Of a stretch of 37,429 nt of DNA, positions 32,959-37,429 are shown one piece after another. The notes below the pieces were generated by a model. That model was not told where the DNA came from. It ran no database searches and saw nothing but the letters and a program-made list of their open reading frames with translations. This DNA comes from Flavobacteriales bacterium. GTDB lineage: Bacteria > Bacteroidota > Bacteroidia > NS11-12g > UBA955. Location: contig CANKVN010000013.1 of the NCBI GenBank assembly GCA_947487055.1, forward strand, positions 1-37,429. The letters are read 5' to 3'. Position 1 is the stretch's first letter. Every line of letters starts with the position of its first letter. The position numbers were made by a program, and so were the translations under genes.

Positions 32959-34250
32959 TCAATCCGGATCAATACTTTAAAGATAAATTATACCAACACG
33001 AGCTTCCACTCAGCCCTGCAATGAGTTTCGATGCCGTGATGGAAAGACGCAAGAAAAAAAAGCGTGGCTTTTTCTGGTTTTCATTAAGCAGTGTGCTGGT
33101 TTTGCTGGTGAGCATGACCGCTGCTGCCATGGGCTGGCAGCAAAAAGCAGCTTCGACCAAAGTGCAGCCCGCACAAGAATATGCGAAAACCGGCAAGCCT
33201 TCCATAAACAAATCATCCATTGATGAATCCCGTGAAATTGAATCGTCAACATCTGCCTCACCATTAACTTCCGGCGGCATCTCAATAGCATCCGGTGAGA
33301 ATACCTACACACAAAATGCAACCGGACTTCAAATAAACCCTGCTGCATCATTCGTTAATTCAGGCAGCCTTGATAATTCTGGCATAATTGCCTCCAATGA
33401 GCTTCCTGTATTGCTGGAAGACAATACAATCCCGGATGCCACGGTTTCAGATATTTCTTGGATGAATTGGCTGAAAGGCAGGGGTATTTTTCATGAAAGT
33501 GAATTTATTATCGAACCCACCACCGGAGAGGTGATTCCAGATTTTTTACCCTACAATCCACCCAGGAAAACCCCATTCAGGCCCATGTTTGAACTGAATG
33601 CAGCAACAGCCGGAAACGGATATAAATATTTCCGTGAGAGTAAGGATATTACCGTTGCCGGCAACCACCGCTTTTCGCAGTACCAGGCCATGATGCTTTT
33701 CGATATGGGCCGCGGGCTCACCATCGGTACAGGTTTGGGTTATCTGGAAAGTGTAGGTGTAGGCAAAGCCTTGATTTCCAACTGGAAAGAGCAAATTACA
33801 ATTGATACCCATGTATTGGTAATTCGCTGGCCAAGTAAGCCAAAACGTACTGTTACGGTTTATGATACAACCAGCCAAATGGTGCGACAAACCCTAGGTG
33901 CTAACATAACCTACCGATTGAACAAGTTATCGCTTCCTTTGGGTATTAGATACCAATTGGGATACGGCCGCAACCTGATTCGGATTTCTGCCACCGCCAT
34001 GCCCGGAATTGTTACCGTTAGCACCGGAAAGAATTTTAACAGGGATGCCGTACAATCCATGGACCTGATAAAAAAGCATGCTCTCAGCCTGGATGCGCGT
34101 TTTGGAGCAGGATTTTATTACCAGATATCGCCCAAAACAGCAGTGGTTGCAGAGCCCATGATTCAATTTCAGTCCATTTCAGGAAAAAACTGGCAGCCTT
34201 ACAACCGCTGGGGGTTGGGTTTTGGATTGGGTGTGGTGCTAAAGCCTTAA
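32955..34250 (+). CDS. TM-anchored beta-barrel-like protein, candidate anti-sigma partner
   Basis: A 431-residue protein. Residues ~1-37 are polar and end in a basic cluster (MERRKKKKRG). Residues ~38-60 form one transmembrane helix (FFWFSLSSVLVLLVSMTAAAMG). Residues ~60-190 are a low-complexity Ser/Asn/Ile-rich linker, then comes a strand-rich C-terminal region of about residues 200-431. Strands such as YQAMMLFDMGRGLTIGTGLGYL, NITYRLNKLSLPLGIRYQLGYG and WGLGFGLGVVLKP look like an outer-membrane barrel ending in a terminal strand. This layout (short cytoplasmic N-terminus, TM, linker, barrel) recurs behind sigma factors in Bacteroidota, so the N-terminus is a good candidate for binding the sigma factor; inference only. 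No zinc-anti-sigma HxxxCxxC motif is present. Translationally coupled to the sigma gene. Confidence 0.7.
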   Translation: MINPDQYFKDKLYQHELPLSPAMSFDAVMERRKKKKRGFFWFSLSSVLVLLVSMTAAAMGWQQKAASTKVQPAQEYAKTGKPSINKSSIDESREIESSTSASPLTSGGISIASGENTYTQNATGLQINPAASFVNSGSLDNSGIIASNELPVLLEDNTIPDATVSDISWMNWLKGRGIFHESEFIIEPTTGEVIPDFLPYNPPRKTPFRPMFELNAATAGNGYKYFRESKDITVAGNHRFSQYQAMMLFDMGRGLTIGTGLGYLESVGVGKALISNWKEQITIDTHVLVIRWPSKPKRTVTVYDTTSQMVRQTLGANITYRLNKLSLPLGIRYQLGYGRNLIRISATAMPGIVTVSTGKNFNRDAVQSMDLIKKHALSLDARFGAGFYYQISPKTAVVAEPMIQFQSISGKNWQPYNRWGLGFGLGVVLKP

Positions 34251-34255
34251 CGTTT

Positions 34256-35311
34256 TTATAGGACTTCAATCCACCCAAACTGATCCGGCAATAAACCGTG
34301 CCTTAGGCCGTTCATCTTTTCCCGAAGCATGTTGGAAACATCCTGATTGCCGCTCTTCATCACATCAAAGTAGTTGCCCTGATGCGAGAAACCTTCAATG
34401 TTTATAAGCGTAGCGGCAGTTCCTGTAATAAACAATTCCTTCAATGTGCCGTCAGTGGCTTGCTGCTTTAACTCAGATACCGAAAGCGGTTTCTCTGATA
34501 CGGTATAACGGGAGTGTTTCAACAACTGGATAACACTGTCCCGGGTAATTCCCGCAAGCATGGTGTCGTGCAGCTCAGGGGTGATGATTCCATTTTCGGT
34601 AACAGCAAAAAAGTTGGTGGTGCCGGTTTCTTCTACTAGGGTATGGGTGATTGGGTCGGTCCAAAGCACTTGGTCAAAACCTTCGGCCTGTGCAAGTTTG
34701 GTTGGATACATGGCCCCGCCGTAGTTGCCTGCACATTTGGTAAATCCAACACCGCCCGGCGCTGCTCTGCTGTATTTTTCCTCCACCTTTATCCGCAATG
34801 GCTTGGAATAGTAGGGGCCTACCGGGCAGGTGAAAATAGCAAAACAATATTTCTCAGAAGGTTTTACACCAATGAAATCATCCGTTGCGAACATAAATGG
34901 CCTGATATACAATGCGCTTCCATCAGAACCGGGAACCCAGTTGCGGTCTATGTTCAATAATGCCAAAAGCCCTTCCATGAACAACGATTCCGGAATTTCG
35001 GGCATCACCATCCGGTCGGCCGACTGGTTAAGACGCCTCCAGTTGTCCCTAGGCCTGAAAAGCAATACCTTTTCCTCATGCCTGAAGGCTTTCATTCCTT
35101 CAAATATAGATTGCCCATAATGGATTGCACTTGTGGCTGGGCTTAATGATAAATTTCCGTAGGGTATAATGCGTGGATTGGTCCAGGTTTGACCATCCCA
35201 GTCTGCCAAAAACATGTGGTCAGAGAATATCTTTCCGAAGCCAATGTTGTTGAAATCTACTTCTTGAATTCTACTATTCGCTGAGAGTTGCGTTGTAATA
35301 TTGTGGGACAT
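34256..35311 (-). CDS. ilvE: Branched-chain amino acid aminotransferase
   Basis: A 351-residue class IV PLP aminotransferase of the BCAT group II type. It contains PATSAIHYGQSIFEGMKAFR (substrate loop), ALYIRPFMFATDDFIGV, the Schiff-base lysine area GGVGFTKCAGNYGGAMYPTKLAQAEGFDQVLW, and VEETGTTNFFAV. Near the C-terminus are LAGITRDSVIQLL and ELFITGTAATL. It interconverts leucine, isoleucine and valine with their 2-oxo acids using glutamate. It is longer than the class IV enzyme at 24 kb and has the full BCAT signature. Its stop lies 5 bp from the convergent sigma-operon gene. Its -7 element leaves only about 4 nt of leader. Confidence 0.95.
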   Translation of the reverse strand: MSHNITTQLSANSRIQEVDFNNIGFGKIFSDHMFLADWDGQTWTNPRIIPYGNLSLSPATSAIHYGQSIFEGMKAFRHEEKVLLFRPRDNWRRLNQSADRMVMPEIPESLFMEGLLALLNIDRNWVPGSDGSALYIRPFMFATDDFIGVKPSEKYCFAIFTCPVGPYYSKPLRIKVEEKYSRAAPGGVGFTKCAGNYGGAMYPTKLAQAEGFDQVLWTDPITHTLVEETGTTNFFAVTENGIITPELHDTMLAGITRDSVIQLLKHSRYTVSEKPLSVSELKQQATDGTLKELFITGTAATLINIEGFSHQGNYFDVMKSGNQDVSNMLREKMNGLRHGLLPDQFGWIEVL

Positions 35312-35319
35312 TTCAAACG

Positions 35320-35327
35320 CAAAAGTA
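35320..35327 (-). promoter_or_regulatory. Bacteroidota -7 element for ilvE
   Basis: Reads TACTTTTG on the minus strand and ends 8 nt before the ilvE ATG, so the mRNA is nearly leaderless. Confidence 0.5.
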
Positions 35328-35333
35328 ATTCAA

Positions 35334-35870
35334 ATGGATAATCAACCTAATATATCCGGCATGGTTGTGGAAAATCCACAAGAATTGGGCATGATATACC
35401 CCGATAAGCTCTTTTTAATGCCGAATGAAGTGCATGCAGACTCCGCGACTGTTGCTGATGAGGTTGTTTTGCCCAAGGAGCCTGCTCCCCAGGTACAGTA
35501 TCGTAAAATTGTTTTTTTGCTGGATGAACAGTTAACCATAGATGCCGGTACAACCGATATTACCGGGTTGTTGGGTAAAATGCTTTCCGTTGCCCTTCTG
35601 GAAGGTAAGGTACCTACCATGGCAGACGCACAGATTGTGGATACCCGTCAAAATCCGGATTTTAAATGGTCCGAATTGTCGGATAATGTTAAAAAGATAA
35701 TTGTGTTTTCAGACCAGCCATTAGACAATGCCGAATTGCCCAATGGGTTTCATATTCGTGAAGTTGAAAATAAAGTAGTTTTTCAGGCACCTTCAATCCC
35801 CAAAATCATGCAGGATATGGCCATGAAAAAGCAATTTGCGCAGGAATTAAAGGCTTATTTTATTAGCTAA
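35334..35870 (+). CDS. Conserved-looking small cytoplasmic protein; possible PolIII psi-like fold
   Basis: A 178-residue protein from the ATG at 35334 (a TTG at 35301 overlaps ilvE and is less likely). No signal peptide or TM. An N-terminal segment (GMIYPDKLFLMPNEV) is followed by a flexible, acidic/Pro-rich linker. Then comes an alpha/beta part: strand YRKIVFLLDE, helix DITGLLGKMLSVALLEG, strand AQIVDT, strand KKIIVFSDQPLDN, strand KVVFQAPSIPKIMQDM and a terminal helix KKQFAQELKAYF. This order (strand, helix that may pass material on a small Rossmann-like core, 'APSIPKIMQD' near the end, amphipathic C-terminal helix) recalls DNA polymerase III psi (HolD), whose end reads similarly (ASPALTDL, then a short helix). 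I could not align it rigorously, so treat it as unknown. It is divergent from ilvE, 22 bp apart. Confidence 0.6.
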   Translation: MDNQPNISGMVVENPQELGMIYPDKLFLMPNEVHADSATVADEVVLPKEPAPQVQYRKIVFLLDEQLTIDAGTTDITGLLGKMLSVALLEGKVPTMADAQIVDTRQNPDFKWSELSDNVKKIIVFSDQPLDNAELPNGFHIREVENKVVFQAPSIPKIMQDMAMKKQFAQELKAYFIS

Positions 35871-35958
35871 TTATTTCATAATGTATTGAAATACTTTTAA
35901 ATAGGAATTTACTTCTATCATTAAGTATTTTTTATCGATTATTATTAGGTTTTTTTAT

Positions 35959-35966
35959 TATTTTTG
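35959..35966 (+). promoter_or_regulatory. Bacteroidota -7 element for the terminal surface-protein gene
   Basis: TATTTTTG ends only 5 nt before the ATG at 35972, so the transcript would start at or next to the start codon. It is embedded in an AT-rich stretch. Confidence 0.45.
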
Positions 35967-35971
35967 TTGTA

Positions 35972-37429
35972 ATGAGGCAATTTTACCAACTTTTGGCAGT
36001 GCTTTCTTTGAGCGTTTTGTCCCTGTTCTCCGATAATGCACTCAAGGCCGACCACGTTATGGGTGCTGATATGGGTTATCAGTGTCTGGGCAATGGCAAA
36101 TACAAACTGATAATCAAATTTTATCGGGATTGTCGCGGAGCCTCAGCACCGCCAAGCTGGAGTTTGTTGAGTTGGTATGCCGGAAATAATGGCGGACAGG
36201 GCACCGGCAGAACATCGCTTTCGTTAACCCGCATTGGTATTCGTGATATCACACCAAGATGCTCCACGGCGAGTAGTCCTTGTAGTCCCCAAAATACCAG
36301 CTACACAGGCGATGGTGTTGAAGAACATACCTACGAAACCACCATCGATATTAGCAAAGCCCCGTTTTCTACATCCGGGCTGGGCTCTACTTATTGCGAA
36401 CTTACCTTTGCCTATAACCAGTGCTGCCGAAACGCAGCCATTACCACTGGTGCTACCTGGGCTGATTTTTGGACCACCGCCACAATCAATATTTGCAACC
36501 TGAATAAAAGTAAAAACAAGTGTAATACTACACCAATATTTACGAATGTGCCGGTGGCATATGCCTGTTGTAACCAAACCTATTATTTCAACAATGGAGC
36601 TCTGGATAGTGTGGATTATGATTCATTATCCTACAAAATGGCACCTGCGCTTGCCGGAGTTCCCAGCACTTCAGTTCCTTATAAAAGCCCGTTTTCTTTC
36701 AAATATCCTGTAACTCCCTATTGTATCCCACCCGGCAAAGTGGATTGTGTTCCCAACACGAGCACCAAGCCACCCCGTGGATTTTTTCTGGATACCGGTA
36801 ACGGGGACTTTGTTTTTACACCAACCAAATGTGATGAGGTAGCAGTGCTTGTGTTGGAAGTGATAGAATGGCGCAAGGATACTACCGGTAAATGGGTTTG
36901 GGTAGGTAAAACCCGCCGTGATATGCAAATTGTGGTTAAGGACGATTGTGGTTATAACAAATCCCCCACAATTGAGGGACCCACAACCAATAAGGTCTGC
37001 GAAGGCGACAAAATTTGTTTCAAAATAGATGGTAAGGACGAAACGTTTACCCCGAATCAAACCATTCCGGATACGGTTCAGCTGAAGTGGAACCGCGGTA
37101 TTCCCGGAGGTACCTTCACCATACTGAACCCGAAAGACCGTGAAAAAACAGCAGAGTTCTGTTGGCAAACCAAGGTAGGCCAAGCCAGTGATGTTGCCTA
37201 TTCCTTCACTGTTACCGCCACCGATGACCATTGCCCAAAACCATCCCAAGCTGTTCGTGGTTTCAAGGTAAGGGTAAACCCCCGCGCCTACAGCACCCGC
37301 AAATACACCATACTAAAATGTGGACGCTTTGCCTGGGAAGGCAGTGTTCCTGCGGGTTTTAAAGGTATCCCCACCTACAGATGGAGCCTGCGCGATAGCC
37401 TTGGCAGCAAAGAACTGTTCTACAGCACC
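35972..37429 (+). CDS. Large secreted/surface protein, 3' end beyond the window (partial)
   Basis: An uninterrupted frame of 486 codons runs from the ATG at 35972 to the last base, so the gene continues outside. The leader MRQFYQLLAVLSLSVLSLFS is a signal peptide with cleavage likely near the NALKADH segment. The mature start ADHVMGADMGYQCLGNGKYKL, then IIKFYRDCRG, matches a recurrent opening of large Sphingobacteriales-type extracellular proteins. Those usually end in a gliding-motility-associated type B T9SS domain, though the end is not visible here. Cysteines are frequent (PRCSTASSPCSP, YNQCCRNAA, AYACCNQTYY), suggesting disulphides in an extracellular location. Later parts (GPTTNKVCEGDKICFKIDGKD) resemble PKD/Ig-like repeat units. 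Likely an adhesin or cell-surface scaffold; function not established. Confidence 0.8.
   Translation, partial: MRQFYQLLAVLSLSVLSLFSDNALKADHVMGADMGYQCLGNGKYKLIIKFYRDCRGASAPPSWSLLSWYAGNNGGQGTGRTSLSLTRIGIRDITPRCSTASSPCSPQNTSYTGDGVEEHTYETTIDISKAPFSTSGLGSTYCELTFAYNQCCRNAAITTGATWADFWTTATINICNLNKSKNKCNTTPIFTNVPVAYACCNQTYYFNNGALDSVDYDSLSYKMAPALAGVPSTSVPYKSPFSFKYPVTPYCIPPGKVDCVPNTSTKPPRGFFLDTGNGDFVFTPTKCDEVAVLVLEVIEWRKDTTGKWVWVGKTRRDMQIVVKDDCGYNKSPTIEGPTTNKVCEGDKICFKIDGKDETFTPNQTIPDTVQLKWNRGIPGGTFTILNPKDREKTAEFCWQTKVGQASDVAYSFTVTATDDHCPKPSQAVRGFKVRVNPRAYSTRKYTILKCGRFAWEGSVPAGFKGIPTYRWSLRDSLGSKELFYST

Noticed and set aside
1-37429. Mobile element, prophage, CRISPR array or toxin-antitoxin island
   Set aside because: No transposase, integrase, capsid, Cas or toxin-like protein and no regularly spaced repeats were seen; the only att-like trace is the tRNA-Cys duplication.

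Overview
The window looks like a chromosomal segment of a free-living Bacteroidota bacterium, probably from the Sphingobacteriales/Chitinophagales side. Supporting signs are a type IX secretion C-terminal sorting domain, a TonB-dependent receptor beside a BtuG-like lipoprotein, an Mpl-type ligase, a GH3/serine-hydrolase fusion, a sigma factor paired with a membrane-anchored beta-barrel protein, and the Bacteroidota -7 promoter element TAnnTTTG just upstream of most transcription units. No phage, transposase, CRISPR array or rRNA is visible. Most of the content is ordinary core metabolism and envelope biogenesis, packed tightly on both strands.

Layout. 1-2 kb: a MORN-repeat/FISUMP protein whose 5' end is damaged or cut by the window edge, then a small methyltransferase. 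2-4.7 kb (minus): a TolC-type channel and a MacA/HlyD-type adaptor with no pump gene beside them. 4.85-9 kb (plus): a cobalamin riboswitch followed by an overlapping three-gene B12-uptake operon (BtuB-like receptor, T9SS-exported DUF4465 protein, BtuG-like propeller lipoprotein). 9-15.5 kb (plus): LptF/LptG-type permease, glycosyltransferase, a monoheme-cytochrome/FG-GAP lipoprotein, a TMEM220-family membrane protein and an MsbA-like ABC exporter. 15.5-18.3 kb: an acetyltransferase (minus), then class I fructose-bisphosphate aldolase, accD and gcvH (plus). 18.3-18.6 kb: two strong hairpins and tRNA-Cys, with a 16-nt direct repeat of the tRNA 3' end. 18.7-21.2 kb (minus): kdsB, alkaline phosphatase, methyltransferase. 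21.3-23.8 kb (plus): pruA and a beta-barrel protein. 24-27.5 kb (minus): a compact etfB-etfA-DUF151 nuclease-lipocalin-like-aminotransferase operon. 28-32.2 kb: convergent Mpl-type ligase and GH3/serine-hydrolase fusion, both linked to peptidoglycan turnover. 32.4-34.3 kb (plus): ECF-like sigma factor and its membrane partner. 34.3-35.9 kb: ilvE (minus) and a small unknown protein (plus). 36 kb to the end: the start of a large cysteine-rich secreted protein.

The parts I think most deserve a second look are the T9SS-linked cobalamin operon, the sigma factor/TM-anchored beta-barrel pair, the cytochrome/FG-GAP lipoprotein with TMEM220, the tRNA-Cys att-like duplication, the possible PolIII psi-like small protein at 35.3 kb, and the systematic use of very short leaders after TAnnTTTG. 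All product names rest on motif and family recognition by eye; no database search was run.
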